Assembly: GCF_025370935.1 (NCBI RefSeq)
Contig: NC_133474.1
Span: forward strand, 19,973,740 to 20,037,739
DNA length: 64,000 bases
Reading direction: 5' to 3'
Origin: Choristoneura fumiferana
Taxonomy: Eukaryota; Arthropoda; Insecta; Lepidoptera; Tortricidae
Shown one piece after another: positions 36,801 to 49,475 of the stretch. A program made the position numbers and the translations under genes. How positions within the stretch are numbered: the stretch's first letter is position 1; each line of letters opens with the position of its first letter. The notes below the pieces were generated by a model, which did no database searches, had not been told where the DNA came from, and saw only the letters and a program-made list of their open reading frames with translations.

Positions 36801-39800
36801 CTCTATGGGCTTCAAGAATGTACACCAATCGTCTTCGCACACTGAGACACCAGCTAGGAACAGCAATGCCAACATTATGGAGTACTTGAGAAGAATCGTG
36901 CCTAGAATGTTCCAGAATACTCTGTCGTTGCTGTCGCGGCAAATCATACAGCAGTTCTTGGATGAACTGGTTTGGAGAGAGAAGTGAGTTGATGCTGTCA
37001 TTTTTTTTTTGTAAATGATTGTTTACTTGTTTGTAAGGTTGGGACTACTGAACCGATTCTAAAATTATTTTTAAAATGTTACCACTACCCCTGGTCAATC
37101 AACATGTGATATAAAATCTCGAAATCTAAAATTCTGGTTTAGTGATGGAATTTGAAACGGTGAATAAAAGCCATAATGTAATTTTTAGGGATAACACAGG
37201 GATTTTTGTTTGTTACTCTATAATGCTAAAATTTCATTGGATGAAATTCAAACGGGATCGGAGTAGAATCCAAAAATTTAAATCCCTACACACTCAATCG
37301 TTTATTACCCTTAGGTTTGGCATTTCCCCCGGACAAGCGTTTGACAATATCGTCCTCCACATCGCGGAGCAGACCAAGTTCGAAGCCAAGGACGCGATCA
37401 CCGTACGCCTCAACAAGATAGCCGCCAACCCCTTCAAGAACTGGAAGTATCCATCTAAGGTAATATTCAATTTTGTCAAGAACTACTCTATTAAAATAGC
37501 TCTGAAATCGAAGTAGGAAAAAAACCAAGAATATACCCAAAAGCTGTCATAAATTACAGTGCCAAATGGCGCAAACAATATTCAGAGGGTTGGCTCCAAG
37601 ATTAATCAAAATCCAAAGATAGAGATCAAGCATCTTCACTTATAAAACGCAGCAGCTCCCCGCCGTCTATTCCTCTGTAATGTAATACAAAGTCTGTATG
37701 TATGTACGCTTAGGTCTTTAAAGAACGTAACTAATTTGAATACTGTTTTCACTATCAGATAAGTATGCCAAATTTTAGCTCAATCGGATATAAGGAAGTG
37801 GTCGAAAAATGGTTTGCAAAATTACAACTTACATACTTCAAGTGAGGGTATAAATTTCTATACGGCAATAATGTCAAATATATGTATACAACGACCTTAT
37901 GGTTAGTGGCATAAAGATGTGTAGATATTTTTGACGTCTTTGTAACATACATTATTTTTATGACCATCATGACTGTACAAACAAACGTAGAATGTTGCAA
38001 TTTACATAATGCGAGTTAAATAAAAGCTTGTAGAATCACCAACGCTCCACAAATACTGTTACGGCACTTAAAATCCACCGTTCCCTTCTAAACTTCTAAC
38101 ACAATTGTTGCAGAAGACGAAGAACGTAGAAGAGGCGACGACCAGCGCGGAGCCCGAAACGGGGCGCGGCAAACGCGGCCGCCGCAAGAAGGAGCCCACG
38201 CCGGAGCCGCCGCCCAAGAAGAAACGCAAGGAAAAGACACTATACGTACCGGATGACGATGAGGAAGAGGTAAGTAATCTTTTCTCCAACATGCTCGGAA
38301 ATGTCCGCCTATCTGTCGCAAACATAGTCCGCGAAGTTCTTACATATAGACTGCCACAAATAAAAAAATAAAATAAACTTCATTCCTCACAGATACCTCT
38401 AGCCCTCCGCCGTACGAAGATCAAGCAAGAACGCGAGAAGACCAAGGAGAAAGAAAAAGAGCCGGAGCCGACGGCGCGCAGCCGCCGCAAGGTCGTTCGG
38501 TCTTACGTCGACGATGACCTGGACGACGTGCCTCTCAAGAGCATCAAGAAGGAGATCCGGCCCGAGGAGACCGTGTCCATGGAGCGATATTACTTCGGAC
38601 AACTCGGAGGGGAGGGACCGAGTGAGAAGGTCGCTATCGCTGTCGAGGTGAGTCGATGACGCTGTGTTATTGTTTATTGTGAATGCTGGGCGTAAGTTGC
38701 GTCAAAGTCTATAAACATCATCATCAGCTAGAAGACGTACGCTGCTGAACTAAGGTCTCCCCCCCTAGAACGCCAAAATGAACGACTACTGGCCACTTGC
38801 ATCAACTAGTTACCCGCAACTCTAGCGATGTCGTCAGTCCACTTAGTGAGATTCCTGCCAACGCTTCGTCCTCTGTTTTGTGGTCGCCACTTGAGGACTT
38901 TTCTTCCCCTAGCTGGGCTCCAGAAATCGAACCAAATCCGTGGTGTGAAACTGCTTGCTATAAAGAGATGTACAGTCAAGGAAATTAAATCACTACCAAT
39001 AATGTCATATTGGCATTCCATACATCTGCTAAAGAAATCATGACAAAAATGATTATGACAAGGTTCTACCCTGGGACGTAAATTAATTTCCTTGACTGTA
39101 CGTGCTACAAATTTCTGCGGTGCGCAGGTGTAAAGGTCAAATTTAAAACCAATTTTTGGAACCACTAACCCGTTTCCAATCTCTTTCAGTGTCCGGAATG
39201 CCAGCTAGAACTGAACAACAACTGCGAGCTAATGGACCACTTGTTCACGCACGTGGCGCCCGCTCCGGAGGGCGCGGCGAATCCTTCGGCGCCGTGCCGC
39301 TACTGCCTCGCGCGCTTCCCGGACGAGGAGGGACTGGCGACGCATTTGAAACAGGAGCACCCTAGCGACACCAAGACGCCTGATCTTTATACTTACGCGT
39401 GTCTTATTTGTGAGGTAAGTGTGCGACTGTTTAGTACTCATTTTTTGTCTAATCAAGTGAAAAATTATTTCTTTATTAATCGTTTTCCAGGCCCCGCCAA
39501 TTTAGACACGCTACTATACAATAAAATAAATCATAGTTGACGGATTAATTTTAGTTTAGTAAATACATTTGTCTGGTTGATCCCTAAACCTATCTATTCC
39601 ATTTCATCTTCTTTCTAATAAAGCAAGGTCATCTACTATCATTGTGCCTGCCGCTCAGCTCAACATACGTCCAGTGCTAAGACATTCTGTCATATGTCCT
39701 ATGTATGGCGTGAGGCCTGGACACTAAAAAGAGGAATATCAACTTTGTAGCGGAAAGGAAAGGTCTTGCGTAAGATCCTGGGACCTGTCAAGAGAGACGA

Positions 39801-42800
39801 CGGCACGTGGAGGATCCGTAAAAACAGAGAGATCCAGGAGCTGGTGGCTGAACCCAACATCATCGGCGTAACAAAATCACACAGACTTCGCTGGTTCGGC
39901 CACCTACTACGAATGGGAGAGGATCGGGCTGCCAAAAGAGCGTACGTGGGACCGGCTGGTCGCCGCCCGTTGGGCGACCCAGGTACGCTGGAGGACAGTG
40001 TCAGGCGGATCTGCGACGTCTCCAAGTCGACGACTGGCAAGAGTGCGCACGATCGGGTCAGATGGCTGCTCTCGTTCGGAGGCCAAGACCCTCTTTGGGT
40101 CCCTGAGCCAAATTAGTTAGTTAGTTAAATACATTTATTCTTTCTTCTCTTTCTTTAATTTAAAAAACGAATAATATTTTTAACGATTACAATTGATTTG
40201 TGTGATTATGTTGTGTGGTCGATATACGCACTACTTGGAAAAGGGTTAACACGTTGGGTCCCATGAACATCACCGGTGGGATTACATAATCTTCTCTGTG
40301 TCTGCAACCGTCATTGAGGCTTGCTTTATCCCAATACTTTTTGACGTAATCGTTAAGAGTTACAGAAAACTCGTTTAGGGCCTATGCTTGCTGACACGGA
40401 CGGAGTATGAGCAGTGCTAACTGCACGCGTCGCGTGCGACTGATTTTACCAACACCCGTAAGCGTGCGCCCGCTCCGTGCACCCGCGCCAGCTAGCACAG
40501 GCCCTTAAGTGGTCTATTTCACAATGAAATATTGTATTTTTGTTCCGCAGGTCCGTTTCGCGGCGGTGCTAACGCTGGCCACACACATGCAAAAGACGCA
40601 CGCGCCGCTGGAGCTGCCGTACAACTGCGACGCGTGCGACTACCGCGCCTCCTCGCAGCGCCGCCTGCTCGACCACTTCCGGCACAAGCACGGCCGGCAT
40701 CACTCGCTGCAGTGCCCTGTCTGCCTCAAGGTCGGTCGTCACACTACTCACTAGTCAGCTGCAGAGAAACATGACCCACTGCGGTACATAAGTATATCGG
40801 AGGGGTCACCTTTCTCCGTAGGTGATTGACTGTGTTTTTTTTTCTGTTGAAAAAATGACTTTCTGCCAAGTTTCTTGCGGCGCATTCTTCTTGGCAATGA
40901 TGGTCTTTCCGAAAGCGCTGGAAGTTTAAAAATGACGTGTAAAAGTGCCCGTTGCGGCCTATTTACTGAATAACTCAAACTCAAAAGTCTTTATTGTGAT
41001 AAGATCTTAAAAAGTATGAACGTTCAACATTTACCCTGTTAGGGCACAGCAATATTATATACAAATAATTAGTAAATTTTCTCTTAAAATTAAAATTAAG
41101 CATTTTCATAATAAAAATTAATAACAACAATAATAATATAACCTAACCATAATAATGTAACCCTACTTCATCATGCTCTGAGAAAAATTACACAAAATTA
41201 AGATATAATATATTATAAAACCCACGAATATAAATTAAATTGTATTTGGACATTACATTAAATTTTTACATAAATGATGTGGATTTGAATTCTGAATTTG
41301 AATTTGAATTTTTTGTACTAAGCATCATGCACATCATGTTCCTAGCACCCCGCAGAGTCTTAAGTAACGGAAGAATGCATGCATGCTTTTCCTTCGTCCT
41401 GGAGTTGGAGACCTGCAATTACTTTGACCGTCTGGGTCCTCCCTTCTCAGTCTTCCGTAATAGCTTTTGGCGACTCAACTAAAAAAAAACCGGGCAAGTA
41501 CGAGTCGGACTCGCGCACAGAGGGTTCCGTACACATTTATAGGTATGTAAACGGGAATCGTGTGTTGAAGATATTTCCCGCTTTTTCCGGCTGATTTAAT
41601 ATATCCAGTGTAAGTAGAGCCCTGATCCTAAGAAAAACGTACGCAGTGTGGGGTCAGATTATATTGGTTATTGATATTTACACACACAAAAAAATCAAGA
41701 TTTTCAGACTTCTAGTTGGTTGTGTTATAATAGCTACCTTCACATCAAATTTCAAGTTTGTAGGACAACTGGAAGTACCCTATAGGTTTTCAGTGCACGG
41801 TAATTTGTATGGAATCACGTTGTTTAATGACAATGACTTTAAATTTTGATTGCGTTGACTTAAAAGTTTGATTTTTTAAGGCTTCAAGGGACCGCAGATA
41901 TGAGTATTCGATATAAATTTCAGCTTGATACCTCCACGCGTTTCTGATAAAAAGGGTCTTGACAGACGGATGGACGGACGGACAACAAAGTGATCCTATA
42001 AAGGTTCCGTTTTTTTCCTTTCGAGGTACGGAACCCTAAAAATGAATATTCGTCGTGTCCAGGTGATCCAAGTGTACGCGGAGGGCTGCGAGCTGAGTGC
42101 GAACGTGCTGCTGTTCATGGAACACCTGCGGCACCATCAGGACAAGGAGCTGGAGGTGCGCTGCAACCGCTGCGTGCTCAAGTTTGTGCACCTGGGTGAG
42201 TGGCTGAGTGGCCGCGACCTCACTTACAGCTCTTCACCACCTTTTCTAACTCACAATTGTCCCATCATCCCAGTTTATACACGTCCCACTGCCGGGGCCA
42301 CAAATTTAGTATGGACTAACACCTGCCCCCGCCTGGAGAGAGATTGCATTATTTTTACTAAGGATTTAGGATTTGCTATTTCTTATTTGCAGGTCAATTG
42401 AAGGAGCACCAAGTTCGCGATCATAAGACGGTGGAGAACGCTCTGCCTCTCTGCTCGGAAGAACATTTGATCAACAAACCGAAGGTACAGTTTCCTATAC
42501 AAAATGTTATTTTTGAATTCCGTTAAATTTAAGGGAACTTTTAACAGGTCATAATGAAGTTAATTTCTCCAAGATTTTCTTTTTGTTTTGTAATCCACCT
42601 GTATCCACCTGTGTCCACCTGTATAACTATAACTTAATAAGCTGTTGGTTTTCCTAATAAAATAAACAATAAGACACTAGTGGCCCAACTCTTAGGATAA
42701 TTAAGAATGAAGATAATAAGTTATGCGCAGTAGATCAGTATAATGGTTCTTAATTTTTGACTTCACTTTATTGTGTCGGTGTTACGTTGCAGTTGAGAGC

Positions 42801-45800
42801 TAGTCAGTTTTTACCTGGCCTTAGCTAACAGTTTTGTCTCAAAAATAACTTCAGCTTTAGCACATTGTATTGAGAATATTGAGAGGAGAACTCCTGTTAC
42901 AAAAGTTATTCATTATCTTTTAGACATAACGCCTATGCACGTGCAAAAGTGGCATTGGTGCACGTGCTCACCACACACACACACACGGCAAATACACACT
43001 CACACATACACATACGCACACATATTTGCTAGCTTATTGTTGTAAAATTGTTTATTTATATTCCAAAATAGTTAAAATTACAAGGTTTAATTGGGGAGGA
43101 GCACAAGTTTCCTTGTAAACTTTTTAGGAGATCTTAAATTTGGTAAAAATTTAATAAATTGCTAATTTCCATTATTTATAATCTTATTTCCTCAGTCAAT
43201 TAAAGTTTAGTCTTATAGCAACTGACTGCATAGACATTAGACAAGTGTTTATATCCCGCTCTTTCCGCAGAACAAGGCTCGTCCGCCGGTGAAGGATTCC
43301 TCCAGCCACACGATGACCGCGACATACGAGGACCTGACGCTCGTGCTGCCCGACGGGATGCTCTGCCGCGAGTGCGACACGGCGCTCGACAGCGACAAAC
43401 ACTTCCTGTAAGCATGTGCTGTGTGATGGTGTTTGTATCTCTTTTGAGCTAAAACGCTAAGATTTTGGATGAAAGGTGGTATGTAAATAACTGTGTCAGT
43501 GGAATCTACAACGTGTTGTTTTTGATTTCCGTTAACTTTAAGGGAACACTCGACAGGTTGAATGAAGTTTATTTCTCAAGTCTGTAGTGGCCCAATGCGT
43601 GCAAAAGCGTAGTCTCGTTTTTTATAAATAATCATTGATATTCTGATACCAATTGCAGGTGTCTTAAACTTATCCAGTTACCAGCGCATTTACATTTACA
43701 GACTTGGTATTTCGTCACGACGGCCTGCAGCCAGCGGAGCCCAGCTATTTGAAATAAGATACAATAACAACTCAATTCCCGTCAGATAGCCATAGTGTTC
43801 GGGGTAACAGGGGCCCCACGTGGCGCCTTTGGATGTTTACCAAGGCGCCCGAATGGTGCACCGTTTGGAAATACCTCACCTATGAATTTAATCAAAGTTT
43901 TTTTTACTGTTTTTAAGTTCAAGTGAAAAGTAACCTATATTCTGTCGGCAGGGGGTCGTCGTCGTGCACGAAGTGTTCGTACGAGTCGTCGTGCTACCGC
44001 GCCATGCTGCGGCACAGCGGGTACTGCGCCGGCGCACACTCGCTGGAGGACGCGCCGCGCGACGCCGCCGCTGAGCTGCACTGCGTCTGCTCATACCGCA
44101 CCACTGTCGGTCAGTCCATAAGCACACGCATGTGCCACAAACCCATTGATCGCACTGCCCCTCACGCTGCCGGCAATAATAGGGAATGTTACGCAAAGCT
44201 CTGCGCACGGGGCGACACTAGCGCCAACCGTAAACAAACCGCCATGACAACGTCAGTTCTCTTTATAGTTTACGGATCATGGCATATTTATTAGTAACAA
44301 AATAACATGATATTTACATCGATAGTAACGATAGAGCTACATTTCCAAAAGAAAAAATTGAAATCATGATATTTATGGAATTCAAAAAAACTGTTCACGG
44401 TTTGTGCTAGTGCTGCATTCTGACGGCAGAACATTGCAGTAATATTCCCTATTGGCTGTGTATAACAGTTGAGTTGAGTACGTTTTATGTGTGTATAATG
44501 GTTGTGATACGGAACCATATAAAAAAGTTGGCTTGTTTAGTATTGGGTGTCGTGTAACGTGCATCACGTTGTAGGCACGGACATGCTGACGCACCTGCTG
44601 AGCTGCGAGCACAAGTCTGCGTACCCGTCCGAGGAGCGCGCGCGCGAGAACACCGCGCGGGCCGACCACGCGCACGCGCACGCGCCGCGCGCCTCCGACG
44701 ACGCGCCGCCCGCCACGCAAGAACAGGTCAGTGTGCTGCTCATCATCAAAAGCCTCTGCATCTGTGGCAGATGATTCAAGCATTGGTGGGCGTTCAAGTG
44801 TTACGTAACGCATTTTTTTAAGATTTTTGAACCCCCCCCCCCCCCCCCCATTTAACAATTTGTCGTGCTGGATGTTGAACGCGGTCATGTCTCTTTTAAC
44901 GCCGTGCTTGAAGAGAAGTCACGGACGACGAAATTGACGTAACTGTTCAGTTGAACTTATTTATGATCAACGTGTCTCATTGACGTGCTATTTCCTCTTG
45001 TTTTAAGTAAGTATAAATAGAGAAAAAAAATCGTACAAAATCAAAATCGGGAAGTGAAATTCCCGACTTTGACGCTGAAATTCATTTTCTTTTTGTCAGT
45101 CAGTTTTATATTGTTATATTCAGCCCGTGGAGAATGTGGGTGCTATATCGGACTACGCGCCGCCGTCCGTGCTCAACACTCAGCTGTCGCTTGATGACCT
45201 GGCGCCGCCTTCTGTGCTGCAGACTGATCAGGTATCACATCTATCCCAAACTCATTTAGGAGGGAAATAAAAAACATGCTTGATAAAAAAAAACTGAGGC
45301 GCCCAGCGACCAAGTAAGATTTGATTTATCTAGTCGTCGTCGTATGTATGTAAGTCCGTCCAGGAATTTAACAATCTATATTTCACCCACTTCCTGGTAT
45401 CCAATTGAACTGAATTTGGCGTAAGTTCGGCCAAAATACAATCCGGTCAGAGACTGCGGAAAAACTCCATTTAGAAAAAAAACTTACGTTTCGCAAAACT
45501 TTCGCACTTCTTTTTAGGGTCCCTTCCCAAGGGGTAAAAACGGGACCCTTTTCTGCCGTTTTTTCCTAATGTCTAATGTTGTATAGATAATGATACGGAA
45601 CCCTTCGTGCGCGAGTTCAACTCATACTTGCCCGCTTTTTTTACTTTCGCAAACGATTTCCTAATTGTATTGTAATTGTCAGCACGACCAGGAGCTGCTC
45701 AAGGACGCATACGACCGTCCGCTGGCCACGCCGCGCCACGAGGAGCCCGGCTACAGCCTCGGGGACTTCGAGCCTCTGCCACAGGAGCCCCCGCCGCAGC

Positions 45801-45820
45801 CCGACTTTGAACAGCTATAG
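33864..45820 (+). CDS. row: Row/POGZ-like protein, haplotype copy 2, exons 5-20 only
   Basis: Exons equivalent to 5-20 of the gene at 16102: 33864-34028, 35108-35317, 35967-36366, 36655-36983, 37315-37459, 38114-38269, 38393-38647, 39190-39414, 40551-40730, 42063-42195, 42393-42484, 43271-43407, 43952-44109, 44575-44726, 45124-45231, 45683-45820. No exons 1-4 precede it, because the block starts at the gap. Exon 7 is 400 bases here and 401 in copy 1: one A is missing near 36105, inside the transposase-like domain, and the frame breaks. Exons 17 and 18 are intact and give YRTTVGTDMLTHLLSCEHKS, which restores the last zinc-finger-like unit. Coding substitutions I compared with copy 1 in exons 6, 7, 9, 11 and 15 are all synonymous. 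Confidence 0.8.
34313..34431. mobile_element. Foldback MITE, haplotype-2 copy of the element at 18906
   Basis: Same ends and position relative to row exon 6 as the copy-1 element, with a few substitutions. A second MITE follows at 34608-34723 and a foldback at about 34863-35063, as in copy 1. Confidence 0.85.
39571..40126 (+). mobile_element. 5'-truncated LINE, only in haplotype 2
   Basis: The 556-base insertion encodes the C-terminal tail of a LINE reverse transcriptase polyprotein: HRLRWFGHLLRMGEDRAAKR then GPAGRRPLGDPG and DRVRWLLSFGGQDPLW. It ends in TTAG repeats. It is flanked by AAATACATTT on both sides (39561-39570 and 40127-40136), a 10-bp target duplication. Copy 1 has a single AAATACATTT near 24131, the empty site. 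The upstream part of the element is missing, as usual after incomplete reverse transcription. The clade is uncertain. Confidence 0.85.
41481..42042 (+). mobile_element. Lepidoptera interspersed repeat before row exon 14, haplotype 2
   Basis: Equivalent of the element at 25481 but with a fuller 3' end (GGTTCCGTTTTTTTCC before GGTACGGAACCC). It ends 20 bases before the exon acceptor. Confidence 0.6.
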
Positions 45821-46833
45821 GTGTACCACTTTATGTAGTGACGGACGTGAAATCTTGACTGGTTAAACATCTTTGAATTGTTTTAATTTTGACATGTGTA
45901 GTTTGATATGTAAGGACGTTTGAGCGAGGCCCCGGATACCGGCATATTTTTTGAAAGGGACGTACAGGAGCGTTTTCAAGTTTTATTTTATTTTATTTCA
46001 CAAACCTTAACGTCGGATTGGGCTGAACACGTTTCCAACCTATACAGGTGGTCACTTGGGGGGTGACTGAGAGCGGCCAGCTTTGACGAGGCAGACGAAG
46101 ATGGCGGGACGGATTTGGATGTATATATGCAAAGGGCTGGCTTTGCATTGCGCTAGACAGGGAGATATGGAGGTCAAGAGGCTTTTGCCTCGCGGTGGGA
46201 CTAATATAAAGACAATAGGCTACAAAGAAAAAAAGTAGCAGGTTCATGCTTGTCCCTCGACGACACGCGTGCCGTGTCCTACGTTTTTGAAAACATTCTC
46301 GTTTTGTTTTTATTCCGGACGAAATATTTGCAAAGAATTGATAGGATGCCCTAAATATAGTATTTTTTTTACCGAATTGTCTGTAGTAATTTTATTTTTA
46401 GTTGATTATGCCACGAAAATCGATAAGATATTGATGTCTGAAGAAGCAATATTGCATTTTATCAGGAAGGTATAAGTAATAGAATAAGGCCAGAGAGTCT
46501 TGGCAGTAAAACAAACCTCGTTCAGTTAACTCTAAAGTCAGACTGGCAAACAGCTATGTAAATCAAAATTGAATTGCGACAAATGTAAAGCTAGGTCATT
46601 CACATTCGCACGAATACATATTCGTAATCATGATTAAAAGTGCTTTTAGAGAAAAGGACAAAACAACAGAAGAGGGATTTAAACCATTCCTGATTAAAGT
46701 CTGTGAGATGAAAGTGATAGAGTGATGAAGATGGATCATTTTTTGAGCCAGATTTTGACTACGGCTCAGATTATTCTGAATGTCAATGAATGAATTAGAC
46801 TCAAATGGTTTTGACTTTTGAGAATAAAATTCA

Positions 46834-46993
46834 TTTTTTTTTTTTTTTTATACGACTGGAAGGCAAACGAGCAAGTGGGTCTCCTGATGTAAGAGGTCAC
46901 CACCGCCATAAACATCTGCAACACCAGGGGTATTGCAAACGCGTTGCCAACCTAGAGGCCTAAGATGGGATACCTCACGTGCCAGTAATTTCA
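46834..46993 (-). mobile_element. SINE insertion, only in haplotype 2
   Basis: A T-run of about 16 at the left (a poly-A tail on the minus strand) is followed by a block with GCAAACGAGCAAGTGGGTCT, CAACACCAGGGGTATTGC and GCGTTGCCAACCTAGAGGCC. This is the pattern of a dispersed tRNA-type SINE common in moths. Copy 1 reads straight through at the same point (near 30803). Flanks ATTCA/TTTCA suggest a short imperfect duplication. Confidence 0.8.
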
Positions 46994-47358
46994 TTTCATG
47001 CTGTCACTATTGATTCATTTTCATTTCATTTTGTACAATGTTATGAATGTTTGTGCGCTTGTGTGCGTCCAGTCTTACTTATTTGTGACCAATATTATTA
47101 TATCTGTGAAATGTGTTGCCAATCCTATTTTTTTTTATTTGCTGCTATTTCAAGCTGCCAAAACTCATGGGTCCTACTCTATTGATATAGTAATAACTAG
47201 TAATAGAGGTAGGCTAGTACCTAGTTCTTATTAAGCTATTAGCTATTAAGAAGATATTATGTTTATAATATTATGACTATTAGAAAAAAATGTGGGGTCA
47301 TGTGAAAAAATATATTATGATAATATAAGCTATGTTTTAAATTACAAAATATATGATA

Positions 47359-48891
47359 CTATGTGAACTTTCTAGTTTTCTTTCGCTTTTTCTTAAATGT
47401 TAGGGTCACTTTGTTAGTCACTCCATAGTCTGCGATGCTGCTCTGGTCATCGTCGAGTATTAAGCAGTCAAAATTCAAGTCATAGGTCTTCCAAATGTAT
47501 TTCCATGATATTTTGACTTTGCTTCCGATTCTCTGCTGGTATATTTCAAAATGTCTTGCAACAGCTTTCTTAAGGTCTCTTATTGAACTGTTTTGAGGCA
47601 CCTGGAAAATTTAATAATATTTAAAACTATTTTAATGACATGTCTTTTTGCAAAAACCTGCCCAAAAGACTTCTATAAAGCTTAAAAACAGCTTAATAGA
47701 TACAACCAAAAAGAAAATAGGATCAATGAGTTTAATTGGTAAACCGAAAATACTAAGGAATATAATTCTGTTTTCTTTCTTTATTCTTTTCAGTGGGGCA
47801 TCAATCCAGGCTAGATAATATAATATTCCTTTTCCAAAAGGTATAGTATCAATTCGTCTAATGGTAGCCATAAACCATCCTTCCTATCATCCCATCGGCA
47901 TGACACTGCCGATTGGATCAGTTAGAACTGACCAGGGGTGTTGCATCAAGGAGCGAAGTGTCTCAGCAACACAGAATAGGAGCTCCGATTGCTAATTTGC
48001 TACCAGACCAGCTGCTTTTTGTGAGATGATACTAACCCTTCCTAAAATGGTTTTATTAAAATAACACAACCAATACAAATAGCAAAGCAAGTAATTTTTA
48101 GAGTCAAATCAATTAAATATGGCAGTAGACAATTACTCCTATTGTACTTACAATCACTTTAAGAGCTGGTTCATCCTCCCGTGATATATACAGTGTTATG
48201 GACTGACCATGTTCCACAGCTATCTGCAATAATCAAACATCATTACACATGACATCTGCTTATAGCCATTAGGGCTGATCGCATGATTTTATAAAAAAAA
48301 AACAACTTGTCTGCCCACCTTTTGTCTATCAGCAGAGAGTTCCACAACAGTGGCTAAGATGTTAAATGAATATACATAAAATGTTGAGTTTGAAACATGG
48401 GCTGTAAGGAGAAAGTTCTGAGAGTAACAAACAGAAGTAACAGCTAAATCGCTCTTTGTGAATCGAAAATGTGAGTTTCTGCAAAAGCAGATTGGGAGCC
48501 ACTTGAGCTGTAATCGAAAATAAGAACATGATCATACTTGTGTAGGCCAAATATAGATTTTGAATTTGCTCAAGTTGCTTGCTCAATGTTGGGATGATTG
48601 AAAATAGACTGCAATAAGGTCTGTGCAAGCGCAACTTTTGTAGCAAGTTGAAAGAAATTCTAAAGGCGTCTTAGGGTTCCCATTGCAGCAAACACCTTTA
48701 GAATATATCAAATGGTAATTCAAGAAAAGTACCTGAGCCAAAACCTCTTCGAGTATAATATCTGTAGGTAAGTCTGAGAGTAATGGATCGCAGCTGATCA
48801 GAGTGCAAACCGAAGACTTCGTTACTTCAAGCAATTCGTCGTGAGACAGTGTGCTAGTTACATCTTCGACTTCACTCGCATCTTCAACCAT
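47359..48891 (-). CDS. SNRNP25: U11/U12 snRNP 25 kDa protein, haplotype copy 2, intact
   Basis: Exons 48733-48891, 48152-48223 and 47359-47601 give an uninterrupted 157-residue protein: an N-terminal acidic helix region, CDPLLSDLP, and a C-terminal ubiquitin-like fold that ends in a Lys/Arg-rich tail (KKKRKKTRKFT). In this copy the A-run in exon 3 has four bases and the frame holds. It acts in the nucleus in recognition of U12-type introns. It lies convergent to the row-like gene. Identification rests on the DLKKAV...SWKYIWKTY...DYGV motif order, known from SNRNP25 proteins. Confidence 0.92.
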
Positions 48892-49229
48892 TGTGGCACT
48901 GATACGACTGGATACACAGAACTTCTATGACTGGATTATATGTTTTTAAAAAATATATGTGCTCTGTACATCAGAGGATAATTGTTGCTAGTTACTAGGC
49001 AGTGTTTTGCCGTTGTTTTTCGGTAAAAAATAACTAGAAAACGACATAATGACTGCACGAGAGACATACATATTATTTTTTGAGGGAGGAGAGGAGCCGG
49101 CGGGTGATACTATTTACCAGTACGGATAATACCGACATGGAAATACTGATCCGATACTTCATGTCACGTCCATAGAAACTGCAGGGCTACTACGAAACTC
49201 GAAGTTCGTATCGTGCGATTCGTGCGTTC

Positions 49230-49429
49230 TGTTATGAATGTACATCACTAGAAAAGAGACACAGCACTATTGCCGCCTTATTGGAACTGTCAACGTCTAA
49301 CTGACACCGCTACTCTCTGTGATCTGCAATTCTGCAATTAAACAATATATGTACTTATTAGTCGAAATAAAACAACTCCAATGTGATTGAACATTAATTT
49401 TATTCTTCTTCGCGCTGCTTCACCCAACA
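49230..49429 (+). repeat. 5' LTR of the Copia element
   Basis: 200 bp, TG...CA ends, with an AATAAA-like signal (AAATAAAACAAC) near 49365 that may serve polyadenylation. I found no difference from the 3' LTR. Confidence 0.93.
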
Positions 49430-49430
49430 A

Positions 49431-49447
49431 TTGGTAGCAGAGCGTGG
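49431..49447 (+). promoter_or_regulatory. Copia primer-binding site
   Basis: TTGGTAGCAGAGCGTGG starts two bases after the 5' LTR. TGGTAGCAGAGC resembles the initiator Met tRNA-type binding site (TGGTATCAGAGC) of many Copia elements. The exact tRNA is inferred. Confidence 0.6.
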
Positions 49448-49475
49448 TTCGCGCGTACACGTCGGAGTAAGAAGA

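Noticed and set aside
39766..40116. A host gene with an ATG start
   Set aside because: The product is the tail of a LINE polyprotein, with no upstream domains, inside an insertion with target duplications.
47632..47871. Extra exon of SNRNP25 in its second intron
   Set aside because: The peptide has no match to the family, and the three-exon model already joins in phase and covers the whole protein.
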